Assembly (NCBI GenBank): GCA_904419785.1
Contig: CAJFSY010000007.1
Span: 29,729 to 93,728 of the forward strand
DNA from: an uncultured Neglectibacter sp.
Lineage (GTDB): Bacteria; Bacillota; Clostridia; Oscillospirales; Acutalibacteraceae
Direction of reading: 5' to 3'
DNA: 64,000 nt
Shown: piece by piece, positions 34,071 to 42,469 of the stretch
Layout: each line of letters begins with the position of its first letter
Numbering within the stretch: the first letter of the stretch is position 1
Made by a program: the position numbers and the translations under genes
Notes under the pieces: generated by a model
Told to the model about the DNA's origin: nothing
Database searches by the model: none
What the model saw: the letters and a program-made list of their open reading frames with translations, nothing else

Positions 34071-34781
34071 TCACAACTGGGTGATGACCGTCTTTAAAAG
34101 CTCCTGGGCTTTCCGGGCCGAATCCTGGGCAAAGGTGACAAAGTCCACGGTCTCGCTGTCATGGGCGTTATCAGAGATAGTCCGCAGCACCACGCAAGGC
34201 ACATGGTTCACCAGGCAGGCGTGGGCAATGGCTCCGCCTTCCATCTCGCAGGCCAAAGCGCCAAACTCCTTTTGCAGCCACTCTCCAAACTGGGGGTCCG
34301 CCACAAACCGGTCGCCGGTGGCTACCACGCCCAAATGGGCATGGCCATAGAGTTTTTCCGAAGCCGCAGCCAAAACCTTGGCCAAAGCCTCATCGCAGGG
34401 AATTTCCCGCAGGGGGGCCTCAGCACCGGGAAGGGACATTTCCCCGATGGGGCAGCCATCCAGCGCGGTGGTATCAAAATCATACTGCACGCAAGCGGTG
34501 GCGATCACCACGTCCCCAATATGGACGTTTTCCCCGATGCCGCCTGCCACACCGATATTCAGCACCAGCCTGGGCGAGAAAAAGTCCGCCATGGCCTGGG
34601 CACACAAAGCGGCGTTGACCTTTCCCGGCGAACACTGGGAAACTACGCAGGGCACGCCTGCCAAAGTCCCCTGGGTAAACGTCATGCCGCCATGGAGCTC
34701 TTCCCGCTTGGATTCCATACCCGCCAAAATCGCGTCCACTTCCACTTTCATGGCCCCAATGATACCGATAGGCTGTTTCAT
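34071..34781 (-). CDS. mtnN: 5'-methylthioadenosine/S-adenosylhomocysteine nucleosidase
   Basis: 236-aa enzyme that removes adenine from methylthioadenosine and S-adenosylhomocysteine, feeding methionine salvage and the methyl cycle. IGAMKVEVDAI holds the catalytic Glu, ALACEMEGGAIAHAC the ribose-binding Met-Glu, and RTISDNAHD the catalytic Asp. Full length. It lies 14 bp after the YcxB-domain gene, in one minus-strand operon. Confidence 0.95.
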   Translation of the reverse strand: MKQPIGIIGAMKVEVDAILAGMESKREELHGGMTFTQGTLAGVPCVVSQCSPGKVNAALCAQAMADFFSPRLVLNIGVAGGIGENVHIGDVVIATACVQYDFDTTALDGCPIGEMSLPGAEAPLREIPCDEALAKVLAAASEKLYGHAHLGVVATGDRFVADPQFGEWLQKEFGALACEMEGGAIAHACLVNHVPCVVLRTISDNAHDSETVDFVTFAQDSARKAQELLKTVITQL

Positions 34782-34795
34782 AGCTTCCGACCCCT

Positions 34796-36091
34796 TTACA
34801 GTTTTTTCCCGGTCTTTTCCGAGATGAATTTTACAAAGTCCTCATACTCGCCCAAAGAGAACGTATACCGGTCCACCATATAGGCGTTCTCGGGGCCATA
34901 ATACAGATAGATATAGTGATTGTGCCGGCGCACGTCGGTGATCTGGAAATAGGGGAACACACTGGCCGACTGGATGCCGGAAACCCGGAACGCTTCATCA
35001 TAAAAAGCGTAATGAGCTGTGGAAGAAACACCCCGGTCATACACTTTGCGCTGAATTTTTTCCAACACATGGGGCATATTGAACACCTTATATCCATAGT
35101 AGACCACTACGCCTACTACCAGCAGTTTTCCCCACCATTCAGCGTCCAGGGCGAAAGCCACCACAAAAGCGCTGACGCACAAGAATCCCCCGATCAACAG
35201 GGAGCCTAGATTTTTTACGTAAGACTGGTACATGCTAAAGATGTGGATGGCCTCTTTCGTGCATTCGGTGGAATTGGCAAACCGCAATTCACCCAGATTT
35301 GTTTCGTTATCCCCGTGGGTCTTGTGGTATTCTGTCAGCTTTTCAGCCAATTTGGCTTTCAGCTTTTTATCCCGCTTATTTTTGATGGGGAAATATATGA
35401 TCGGTACAAAAATCACCAAAAGCAGCAGCACTAAAATCGTGATCACCACTGCCACATCCTGCATATTGACAGTTGTTTCAGGCTTTTCCAAGATCTGAGA
35501 AAAAGAAATAGATTCTACCATTCCCAGCAGCATATCCTCCTGCTCCTGGGTAACGCTTTGCTCGCCGCCATAAATATCAAAGGTCAAAGAATACCCGTTG
35601 ATGATGGTGCCATAGAACAGCTCGTGATACTCGGTCTCCTCATAAGAACCGTCTACCCGCACCCGGTAGAAGGGCTGGCCTTCTATGTCGATATAATATT
35701 TATCCACTTTGATCTCTTCTGTGCGAGACTGCATCAGACCATCCAAAAATTGATTTCTGTCTTCCTCAGTTAAATCTTTAAGGCTGAAAATCTGTTTGGA
35801 TTTATCCGACTCGCTCTGCATGATCAGAACGCTGGTCTTTCCATCTTCGGTAACCAGCTCGGCAATGCCGTTCATATCCTGATAGACTTGCAGTTTTTCT
35901 TCAGGATTCGCCACTCCCGCCAGGGCCCACGAGGGGTCGTCCACTGGGGTAGAGGGGCTGAAATGATACATCCCGTTGGGAATCTCGATGGTAAAATCTT
36001 CGGTAGAGAAAGTTTCTGCCGCCGCCGAGAGAGGCAGGGCCAGCATGAGCACCAGCGCCAACAGCGCCGCCGTCCATTTCTTGAGCTTCAC
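34796..36091 (-). CDS. Exported membrane protein with YcxB-like C-terminal domain
   Basis: 431-aa protein: signal peptide (about 1-25, ends LPLSAAAE), an extracellular domain (about 26-205), a membrane helix (about 212-235), a second pair of helices (about 294-335), and a cytosolic YcxB-like tail (about 358-425). The tail holds AHYAFYDEAFRVSGIQ and FPYFQITDVRRHNHYIYLYY. The function of the YcxB domain is unknown. It is first in the operon with mtnN and the cyclase. Confidence 0.8.
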   Translation of the reverse strand: MKLKKWTAALLALVLMLALPLSAAAETFSTEDFTIEIPNGMYHFSPSTPVDDPSWALAGVANPEEKLQVYQDMNGIAELVTEDGKTSVLIMQSESDKSKQIFSLKDLTEEDRNQFLDGLMQSRTEEIKVDKYYIDIEGQPFYRVRVDGSYEETEYHELFYGTIINGYSLTFDIYGGEQSVTQEQEDMLLGMVESISFSQILEKPETTVNMQDVAVVITILVLLLLVIFVPIIYFPIKNKRDKKLKAKLAEKLTEYHKTHGDNETNLGELRFANSTECTKEAIHIFSMYQSYVKNLGSLLIGGFLCVSAFVVAFALDAEWWGKLLVVGVVVYYGYKVFNMPHVLEKIQRKVYDRGVSSTAHYAFYDEAFRVSGIQSASVFPYFQITDVRRHNHYIYLYYGPENAYMVDRYTFSLGEYEDFVKFISEKTGKKL

Positions 36092-36287
36092 AATTCATCC
36101 GTCCTTTTTTTAATCTCTGTCAAGCCGCATTCCCCGCCGGGCGCAACTCAATTTCGTGGCACAGCGCTTGAATGATCGGGAGAAACTTCACCGCGGTTGC
36201 GGTGGCTGGGGCTATTATATCATAAGAGCGCCTGATAAGACAGAGAAAAATCTTAAAAAATTGTAAACCTTCCCCCAAACTCCCGCA

Positions 36288-36316
36288 TTGACGGGCAGGA
36301 CGGAAAAGGGTAAAAT
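36288..36316 (+). promoter_or_regulatory. Promoter of the SDR gene at 36358
   Basis: TTGACG (36288-36293), a 17-bp spacer and TAAAAT (36311-36316). Confidence 0.7.
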
Positions 36317-36357
36317 AAGAAGCAAGACTTATCTTTTTAAGAAGGGGGACGTTTTCC

Positions 36358-37119
36358 ATGGTAACCGCCGTAATCACCGGAGCCTCCAGCGGCCTCGGGA
36401 AGGAATATATCAACGCAATCATTGCCCAATACCCCAGCGTGGACGCCTTTTGGCTGGTGGCCCGCCGGAAAGAATTGTTAAAAGAAATCGCCGAAGAGCA
36501 TCCGGACAAGACCATTGCCGCCATTTCTTTGGACCTTTCCAAAGAGGAAAGCGTCACGATCTTTGAAAAGCTTTTGAAAGAGAACAACCCGGAGATCAAA
36601 GTGCTGGTAAACAACGCGGGCTACGGCAAATGCGGTGACTTTTTTTCCTCTAACCGCGACGCCCAAGTGGGTATGGTAGACTTGAACTGCCGCGCACTCA
36701 CGGCCATCACCCGGCTTTGCCTGCCCTATATGCTGGATGACAGCCTGGTCATCAATGTGGCGTCCATTGCCGCGTTTGCTCCCACACCCCGCATGTCGGT
36801 CTATTCCGCCACAAAAGCCTATGTGCTGGCGCTCTCTAAAGCTTTGCACGATGAGCTCCGTCCCCGGGGAATCAAAGTGCTGGCTGCCTGCCCTGGCCCC
36901 ATGGACACGGATTTTTGGCATATTGCCGGCGTGCCCGAAGGGAAATCCCGGCTGATCGACAAATTGCCCAGGGTAGACGCCCGGGAAGTGGCCATCGGCT
37001 CCCTGCGGGCAGCCAAACGCGGAAAAATGGTGTACACCCGCAGCCTGTTCTATAAATTCTACCGTTTTTTAGCAAAGATTATCCCCCACGGCATTATGAT
37101 GGAATTTACCGAAGTATAA
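36358..37119 (+). CDS. Short-chain dehydrogenase/reductase (SDR)
   Basis: 253-aa SDR of the DltE/YqjQ-like group. TGASSGLG lies at residues 7-14, NNAGYG near 88, a catalytic Ser in NVASIAAF and YSATKAY as the YxxxK pair. The C-terminal AKRGKMVYTRSLFYKFYRFL helix is typical of this subgroup. It is monocistronic between its own promoter and a strong terminator. The substrate is unknown. Confidence 0.9.
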   Translation: MVTAVITGASSGLGKEYINAIIAQYPSVDAFWLVARRKELLKEIAEEHPDKTIAAISLDLSKEESVTIFEKLLKENNPEIKVLVNNAGYGKCGDFFSSNRDAQVGMVDLNCRALTAITRLCLPYMLDDSLVINVASIAAFAPTPRMSVYSATKAYVLALSKALHDELRPRGIKVLAACPGPMDTDFWHIAGVPEGKSRLIDKLPRVDAREVAIGSLRAAKRGKMVYTRSLFYKFYRFLAKIIPHGIMMEFTEV

Positions 37120-37144
37120 CGCCCTTCCATGAGTGATAAAGAAA

Positions 37145-37177
37145 AAAATCCCCAAGCCTGCAGCTTGGGGATTTTTC
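37145..37177 (+). terminator. Terminator after the SDR gene
   Basis: AAATCCCCAAGC pairs with GCTTGGGGATTT around CTGCA, then TT; A-run on the other side allows use from the minus strand. Confidence 0.92.
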
Positions 37178-37224
37178 ATGGAAACTTTTCGCTGAGCAAT
37201 CAAACTGCCAGCTTTCTCCAATTA

Positions 37225-38544
37225 TTATTTTTGCTCTTGGGGCTCCTGCATCTGCGCCTCGGCTTTTTCAGCCAAATCTTTCACGCCAATGCCACTACGC
37301 AACACGCCCAACTGGTCGTAGTTTTCGGAGAAACCTTTGTCCACTGCGGGAGTGTTTGCCGGGCCCCAGCGGAATACGATCTTCAAAAGAACGGGAGTAA
37401 TGATCGTAGTTGCAACAACCATCAAAATCACCGGCCCTAAGAAGCTGGAACCCATCAATCCCAAAGCCATACCCTTACTGGCTACGATCAACGCGACCTC
37501 GCCACGGGATACCATGCCCACGCCGATACGGGCACACTGATAGTTTTGATAATGGCAGAGCTTAGCGCCAAAGCCGCAGCCCAACACCTTTGTCAAAACA
37601 GCCACGATCAACAGCAGTACCGAGAACAGTATGATGCTGGGAGTCATCTCCGGCAAAGTGACCTGCAAGCCGATGCTTGCGAAAAACAAGGGAGAAAGAT
37701 ACGCGTAAGAGAGCACGTCAAATTTACTGGCCAGATACTGGCTGCGCTGGGTGCTGGAAATGATCAAGCCCGCGAAAAACGCGCCGGTGATGTCGGCCAC
37801 GCCGAAAAACTCTTCCGCCACATAAGACATCAGCAGGCAGAACACAAAGGCGATGATCACATGGCGGTGCATCCCCTTCTGGTTGGGCACCACCCAGTAA
37901 ACATAGAACTTGTAAAACAGGAAGCCGGCCACTGCCGTGAACACGAAGAAACCCAAGATCTGCAAAAGCACGATCCAGATGTTCACCGAAGAATCCGCCA
38001 TGCTGCTGATCACGGTAAGAGCAATGATGCCAAGGATATCGTCGATGATGGCGGCGCCCAAAATGGCGTTGCCGGAACGGGTTTTCAATTTTCCCAATTC
38101 TTTCAGTGTTTCCACAGAAATACTTACCGAAGTGGCGGTCAGGATCACGCCGATAAACATGTTCTGTAAAAACACCGGGGTGCTGGCGTCAGACTCGATA
38201 ATGCCGGGCTTATTAAAGAAATACGCCAGGATAAAACCGCCGACCAAGGGCACGATCACGCCGATGAGGGCAATGATAAACGACGCTTTGCCGCTGCGCT
38301 TGAGCTCTTGAATGTCTGTCCCCATGCCCGCGCAGAACATCATCACGATTACGCCGATTTCCGCTGTTTCACGAATGAACTCCGTTTCTTGAATGACACC
38401 CAAAATTGCCGGTCCCAAAATCAATCCGGCCAGCAGCGCGCCCACCACCTGGGGCAGCTGGAACCGCTGGGTCAGCAAACCAAGCAGTTTCGTTGAGAGC
38501 AATATCAAGGCAAAGTCTAACAGAAATTGATAACCGCCTTCCAC
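37225..38544 (-). CDS. CPA2-family cation:proton antiporter (KefB/NapA-like)
   Basis: 439-aa membrane protein with about 12 helices. The Na/H exchanger core shows LPQVVGALLAGLILGPAIL, AAIIDDILGIIAL (the double-Asp ion-binding site of electrogenic antiporters) and DITGAFFAGLIIS. It ends in a Gln/Glu-rich tail with no RCK domain. GTG 38544, with AGGAGG 9 nt upstream, is a better start than TTG 38568. It exchanges Na+ or K+ for H+ across the membrane. Confidence 0.9.
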   Translation of the reverse strand: MEGGYQFLLDFALILLSTKLLGLLTQRFQLPQVVGALLAGLILGPAILGVIQETEFIRETAEIGVIVMMFCAGMGTDIQELKRSGKASFIIALIGVIVPLVGGFILAYFFNKPGIIESDASTPVFLQNMFIGVILTATSVSISVETLKELGKLKTRSGNAILGAAIIDDILGIIALTVISSMADSSVNIWIVLLQILGFFVFTAVAGFLFYKFYVYWVVPNQKGMHRHVIIAFVFCLLMSYVAEEFFGVADITGAFFAGLIISSTQRSQYLASKFDVLSYAYLSPLFFASIGLQVTLPEMTPSIILFSVLLLIVAVLTKVLGCGFGAKLCHYQNYQCARIGVGMVSRGEVALIVASKGMALGLMGSSFLGPVILMVVATTIITPVLLKIVFRWGPANTPAVDKGFSENYDQLGVLRSGIGVKDLAEKAEAQMQEPQEQK

Positions 38545-38593
38545 CTGCTCATCCCTCCTATTTCGCAATTATTAAGTATTAACCCAGTTTGCT

Positions 38594-38621
38594 ATTATAC
38601 GCCCCTTTTTTATAATTGCAA
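38594..38621 (-). promoter_or_regulatory. Promoter of the antiporter gene
   Basis: Minus-strand TTGCAA (38621-38616), 16-bp spacer, TATAAT (38599-38594). Confidence 0.72.
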
Positions 38622-38778
38622 GGAAGGAATGTGGCTCGGACTTATTTTTCGGCTTATTAACCAGAAAGAAAACGACTTTCTATTAACATTGACAGTAGTT
38701 TTATCTTTTTTCTCTGACAAACACCAAATTTCGATTGAAAAAAACGCTGGTTTTTCTTCGTCTATTTCACCAATTTTC

Positions 38779-39288
38779 TCAGAAGCATTTTGCTTGTTCA
38801 TAGCCTTGCAGATAAGCGTCCGCCTGCCCTCGGGAATGGAACACTACCCACCGCTTGAAAGGGTATTTTTCCCGCAGAGCCAAAATCTTGGGTTTGTTTT
38901 TATCAGGAAATTCCCGGATATACTGCATAAACTCCCAGTCCACCTGGGTCTCCACCCAAGGGATATCCGGTCGAGATTTGCCAAACCGGGAGCGCACGCC
39001 CTCCAGGCAAACTTCCACGGGGAAATCTAAAAAGAACACCGTATCGCACTGCTGGATTCGCACCTCCAACGTTCGCTGATAATTCCCATCGATGATCCAG
39101 GCCGCCTGTTCCAAGGCTTGTTCCAGCCGCTGCTGGAACACCTCCCTGGAAACGGTAGTGCGGTCGCTGTTCCAATTCAGCTGGTCCAAATAGGTAATGG
39201 GCAAACCGGAAACACGGCTCAGCCCCCGGGAAAAAGTGCTTTTCCCACCTCCGGGGCTTCCAATGACGATCACTTTCTTCCCTAACAT
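38779..39288 (-). CDS. P-loop nucleotide kinase-like protein (FlaR/topology-modulation type)
   Basis: 169-aa AAA_17/adenylate-kinase-like protein. Walker A GSPGGGKST lies at residues 10-18; LPITYLDQLNWNSD and AWIIDGNYQRTLEVRIQQCD match the family annotated as topology-modulation or FlaR proteins. A small-molecule kinase role is assumed from the fold. ATG 39288 is preferred to GTG 39300, which overlaps the folK stop. Last gene of the fol operon. Confidence 0.82.
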   Translation of the reverse strand: MLGKKVIVIGSPGGGKSTFSRGLSRVSGLPITYLDQLNWNSDRTTVSREVFQQRLEQALEQAAWIIDGNYQRTLEVRIQQCDTVFFLDFPVEVCLEGVRSRFGKSRPDIPWVETQVDWEFMQYIREFPDKNKPKILALREKYPFKRWVVFHSRGQADAYLQGYEQAKCF

Positions 39289-39296
39289 GATCCACC

Positions 39297-39773
39297 TCAC
39301 TTATACAGCGAAACCCCGGATTTATCCACTTCTTCGTAAGCCTGGTGGAAATCATACCCCAGCGCTTGGTGCTGTGGGAACAGATCGGACAATGGCACCA
39401 TTACAAACGCCCGCTCCCGAATGTGGGGGTGGGGTACTGTTAACGTATCCGTATCCGAGGTGAACCCCTCACACACCAGCACATCGATATCCATGGTGCG
39501 GGCCCCATGATATTCCACCCGCACCCGTCCCAAACTCTTCTCGATCTCCAGGCAGTGCTCCAGCAGCCGCTGGGGTTTCATCCTTGTCTCTAAAAGCACG
39601 CAGCAGTTCAAATAGTTGTCCTGCTGGCTGATCACGTCAAAAGGCTCTGTCTCATATAAATTGGAAAGCTTCAAAAGCTGGGTATCTTCCAAATGCTCCA
39701 AAGCGTCCAGTGCCCGGGCCAGATTGTCCTCCCGGTCCCCTAAGTTGGTACCCAATCCTAAAACCACCTGCAT
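39297..39773 (-). CDS. folK: 6-hydroxymethyl-7,8-dihydropterin pyrophosphokinase FolK
   Basis: 158-aa folate enzyme transferring pyrophosphate from ATP to hydroxymethyl-dihydropterin. LGLGTNLGDREDNL opens the protein, LGRVRVEYHGARTMDIDVLV contains the conserved metal-binding Asp pair, and VPHPHIRERAFV is the C-terminal block. ATG 39773 overlaps the region of the folB stop and has AGGAGG 7 nt upstream. Confidence 0.95.
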   Translation of the reverse strand: MQVVLGLGTNLGDREDNLARALDALEHLEDTQLLKLSNLYETEPFDVISQQDNYLNCCVLLETRMKPQRLLEHCLEIEKSLGRVRVEYHGARTMDIDVLVCEGFTSDTDTLTVPHPHIRERAFVMVPLSDLFPQHQALGYDFHQAYEEVDKSGVSLYK

Positions 39774-39775
39774 GG

Positions 39776-40144
39776 TCAACCCTCCTTCCGGCGCTGGGTA
39801 ATCTCCACCGCCACATAGTCAAACTCTTCCGGAATAGGCGCTTCCGGCTTTTTCAGCAGCACGGTAACTTCCTCCACTTTCGGATAACCTTCCAGGACCG
39901 CTTCGCACACCTGCTGGGCCGCCCGCTCGATCAGGTCGAAGCTTTCTTTTGTAAAGGCTTCCCGCACAGTGCCGCATACCGCCGCGTAATTGATTGTCTC
40001 ATTCAAATCGTCGCTGCGCCGCGCCTGGCTCAAATCGCCTTTCATGGCAATATCCAGAACAAAGTTCTGTCCGTCACGCTTTTCCTCGGCGCCCACGCCA
40101 TGATAAGCAAATATGCGCAACCCCTTTATATGTATGGTATCCAT
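39776..40144 (-). CDS. folB: Dihydroneopterin aldolase FolB
   Basis: 122-aa enzyme making hydroxymethyl-dihydropterin. IHIKGLRIFAYHGVGAEEK is the classic start with the substrate-binding region, NYAAVCGTVREAF and SFDLIERAAQQVCEAVL follow with the conserved Glu, and VTVLLKKPEAPIP ends the fold. It lies between folP and folK, in pathway order. Confidence 0.95.
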   Translation of the reverse strand: MDTIHIKGLRIFAYHGVGAEEKRDGQNFVLDIAMKGDLSQARRSDDLNETINYAAVCGTVREAFTKESFDLIERAAQQVCEAVLEGYPKVEEVTVLLKKPEAPIPEEFDYVAVEITQRRKEG

Positions 40145-40174
40145 AATGTCCTCCTTTTCCTTGACGGAAATCTC

Positions 40175-40993
40175 TCAGCAGATCTTCATCAAAGCGTCTG
40201 CCATGCGGGACGCTTGAACCGCTTCTTTTACGTCGTGCACCCGGACCATGTCTGCCCCATCCAGCACAGCCACGGTATGGGCGGCGATGGTAGCAGCCAG
40301 CCGCTCCTCAAATGGAGGATTGCCGCAAGGCGCGCCTGTCACCCGTTTACGGGAAGCCGCCATCAGCAAAGCGCAGCCTTCCACTTTTACCCGCCCCGCA
40401 TGGGCGATAAGAGCCAAGTTCTCCTCCATAGTCTTGCCGAACCCCACTCCCGGGTCAAAGCAGAGCCGTTCCCGTGAAATGCCAAGTTCCTCCGCCGCCC
40501 GGAGACGCTCCAGGAAAAAGCCCTTCACCCGCTGGAACAGCTCCCCTTCATCTGAGCCCGGGTGCATCACGATGCAGCCGCATTGGGAGCTTGCCGCCAC
40601 TTGGAGCATTTCGTCCCCAAAACCGGACACATCATTTATAATGGACGCACCTGCTTCCAGCGCCCTTTGGGCGACCCAAGGATAAAAGGTATCCACCGAA
40701 ACGGGCAGGCCGGTCTCCTGGACCACCGCGGGAAGTATCTCCCGAATTCTGTCCCATTCCTGCCGGGGAGGAATGGCTTCATACCCCGGCCGGGTGGACT
40801 GCCCGCCGATATCGATCAGGTCCGCGCCTTCCCGGGCCATTTCCAAAGCGTGCTTCACAGCCACTTCTGGAGACAGGTACTTTCCCCCATCGGAAAAAGA
40901 ATCGGGCGTAACGTTCAAAATCCCCATAACATAGGTGCGGTTCAAGGGAAAGGTATATCCTCCCGCTCGAAAGACAGCTACACATTGTTCCAC
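40175..40993 (-). CDS. folP: Dihydropteroate synthase FolP
   Basis: 272-aa TIM-barrel enzyme joining pterin pyrophosphate and p-aminobenzoate; the target of sulfonamides. GILNVTPDSFSDGGKY, DIGGQSTRPGYE, SVDTFYP, FDPGVGFGKT and the final RVHDVKEAVQAS are all in place. It sits 13 bp after tcdA and 30 bp before folB. Confidence 0.96.
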   Translation of the reverse strand: MEQCVAVFRAGGYTFPLNRTYVMGILNVTPDSFSDGGKYLSPEVAVKHALEMAREGADLIDIGGQSTRPGYEAIPPRQEWDRIREILPAVVQETGLPVSVDTFYPWVAQRALEAGASIINDVSGFGDEMLQVAASSQCGCIVMHPGSDEGELFQRVKGFFLERLRAAEELGISRERLCFDPGVGFGKTMEENLALIAHAGRVKVEGCALLMAASRKRVTGAPCGNPPFEERLAATIAAHTVAVLDGADMVRVHDVKEAVQASRMADALMKIC

Positions 40994-41006
40994 GGTTGGT
41001 CCCTCC

Positions 41007-41726
41007 TTATTCTGCCAGCAGGTCTTTTACGATCTCCCCTGCCAAGATCAGCCCGGCCACGCTGGGGACAAACGCCATGCTTCCAGGCGTGGGCCGGCCC
41101 GCGGTCCCTTTCACGTCCCCTTCCTGAGCTTGGGCGGGAGAAAGAGACTCTTCGGTAGAATACACCGCTTTCACCCCGGTGATCCCCCGCTTTTTCAACT
41201 CCCGGCGCATGACCCTTGCCAGGGGGCAGACACTGGTCTTTTCGATGGCGTCCACCCGAAAAGCTGTGGGATTAAGCTTATTGCCCGCCCCCATAGAACT
41301 GATGACCGGCACACCGGCTTCCCGGCACAAACGCAGCAGTTCGATCTTGGACGTTACTGTGTCGATGGCATCCGCCACATAGCTGTATTGGGAGAAATCC
41401 ACCTGCCCGGCGTTCTCCGGGGTGAAAAAGAGCTGGCAGGCTTCCACCCGGCATTGGGGATTGATCTCCAAAACCCGCTCTTTGGCCACTTCCACTTTGG
41501 GGCGGCCCACGGTGCTTTCCAAGGCGATGATCTGCCGGTTGATGTTGGTCAGGCTCACCTCATCCCCATCGAACAGATCTAAAGCGCCTATGCCGCTTCG
41601 CGCCAGGGCTTCCACCACATAGCCGCCCACCCCTCCAATGCCGAACACCGCTACCCGGGCCCGCCGGAGCTTCTCCAGCCCCTCTTGGCCCACCAGCAGT
41701 TCTTCTCTTGAAAAACGATGAAGCAT
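41007..41726 (-). CDS. tcdA: tRNA threonylcarbamoyladenosine dehydratase TcdA
   Basis: 239-aa E1-like ATPase that cyclises t6A in tRNA to ct6A. The adenylation fold shows VFGIGGVGGYVVEALARSG, DGDEVSLTNINRQIIAL and SSMGAGNKLNPTAFRV; the GSMAFVPSVAGLILAGEIV C-terminus is family-typical. Transcribed between comF and folP. Confidence 0.93.
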   Translation of the reverse strand: MLHRFSREELLVGQEGLEKLRRARVAVFGIGGVGGYVVEALARSGIGALDLFDGDEVSLTNINRQIIALESTVGRPKVEVAKERVLEINPQCRVEACQLFFTPENAGQVDFSQYSYVADAIDTVTSKIELLRLCREAGVPVISSMGAGNKLNPTAFRVDAIEKTSVCPLARVMRRELKKRGITGVKAVYSTEESLSPAQAQEGDVKGTAGRPTPGSMAFVPSVAGLILAGEIVKDLLAE

Positions 41727-41783
41727 TCATATCCCCCTTACTGGTACAGCCGCCCCGGCAAAACCCAGCCGCAGACGGCGATC

Positions 41784-42464
41784 CTATTCCTCATCATGGT
41801 CCTGCCGGAGCAAGTCGCTGGCGGCGCACAGGCCGCAGACAGACTTGGCCCCCGCCTGATACAGCGCCCGGGCGCAGGAAAGCAATGTGGCCCCAGTGGT
41901 CACGATATCGTCCACAAGCAAGATATCCTTTCCCGAAGCTATGGCCTTGCCGCTGTAAGCGTCCCGGACATTGTCTGCTCTCTGGGGACGGGTGAGCCGA
42001 TGCTGGGTATCCGTCTCCCGGGCCTGCTCCAAAGCGTACCGGAAAGGCAGCCCCAATTCTTTAGCTACCGCCTTTCCCAGCAGGGCGCTTTGGTTATAAC
42101 CTCTCCTGCGCAGCTTTTGGGCCGACATGGGCACACAAGTCACCAGAGAGAAATCCTTGGAAAAGGACCGGGCTGTTTCCCCCATCATCTGGCCCAAAGC
42201 CGTGGAAAGCCCCCATTCCTCCCGGAACTTGAAACGGTGCAGCGTCTTACGGAATCCTTCCCCATAGGAAAGGGAAGCCAGCACCGGCAGGAAACCACCC
42301 GGCGCCTGGGCCAGAGGCAGCTCTCGTGAAAAAGGCTGGCCCGGCAAGGATGAGGCGCATTCCTCACAGAAAAGGTATTCCGGCAGGACGGCCTTCCCAC
42401 ATCCAAGGCACCGGGCTGGGAAAAAGAGACACAAGGCCCTCTCCCTGAGGGAGAGGGCCCGCAT
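41784..42464 (-). CDS. comF: ComF-family double zinc-ribbon phosphoribosyltransferase
   Basis: 226-aa protein linked to DNA uptake and repair in Firmicutes. The N-terminal Cys4 ribbon (CLGCGKAVLPEYLFCEEC) is followed by a PRTase domain with LRRRGYNQSALLGK and the intact PRPP loop ILLVDDIVTTGATL. The first residues (MRALSLRERA) are encoded by a perfect hairpin, so the native start may be lower, for example TTG 42434 with GGGAGAGG just before it. A GTG at 42473 would overlap galT by 4 bp. Confidence 0.85.
   Translation of the reverse strand: MRALSLRERALCLFFPARCLGCGKAVLPEYLFCEECASSLPGQPFSRELPLAQAPGGFLPVLASLSYGEGFRKTLHRFKFREEWGLSTALGQMMGETARSFSKDFSLVTCVPMSAQKLRRRGYNQSALLGKAVAKELGLPFRYALEQARETDTQHRLTRPQRADNVRDAYSGKAIASGKDILLVDDIVTTGATLLSCARALYQAGAKSVCGLCAASDLLRQDHDEE
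42435..42459. repeat. Perfect 11-bp-stem hairpin at the galT/comF junction
   Basis: GGCCCTCTCCC (42435-42445) and GGGAGAGGGCC (42449-42459) around TGA. It follows the galT stop by about 11 bp and overlaps the comF start. It resembles dispersed CCTCTCCC-type palindromic repeats that often end up translated as SLRER. Confidence 0.7.
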
Positions 42465-42469
42465 TGGAA

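Noticed and set aside
36120..36614. 164-codon minus-strand frame overlapping the SDR start
   Set aside because: Antisense to a clear SDR with its own promoter; no family resemblance.
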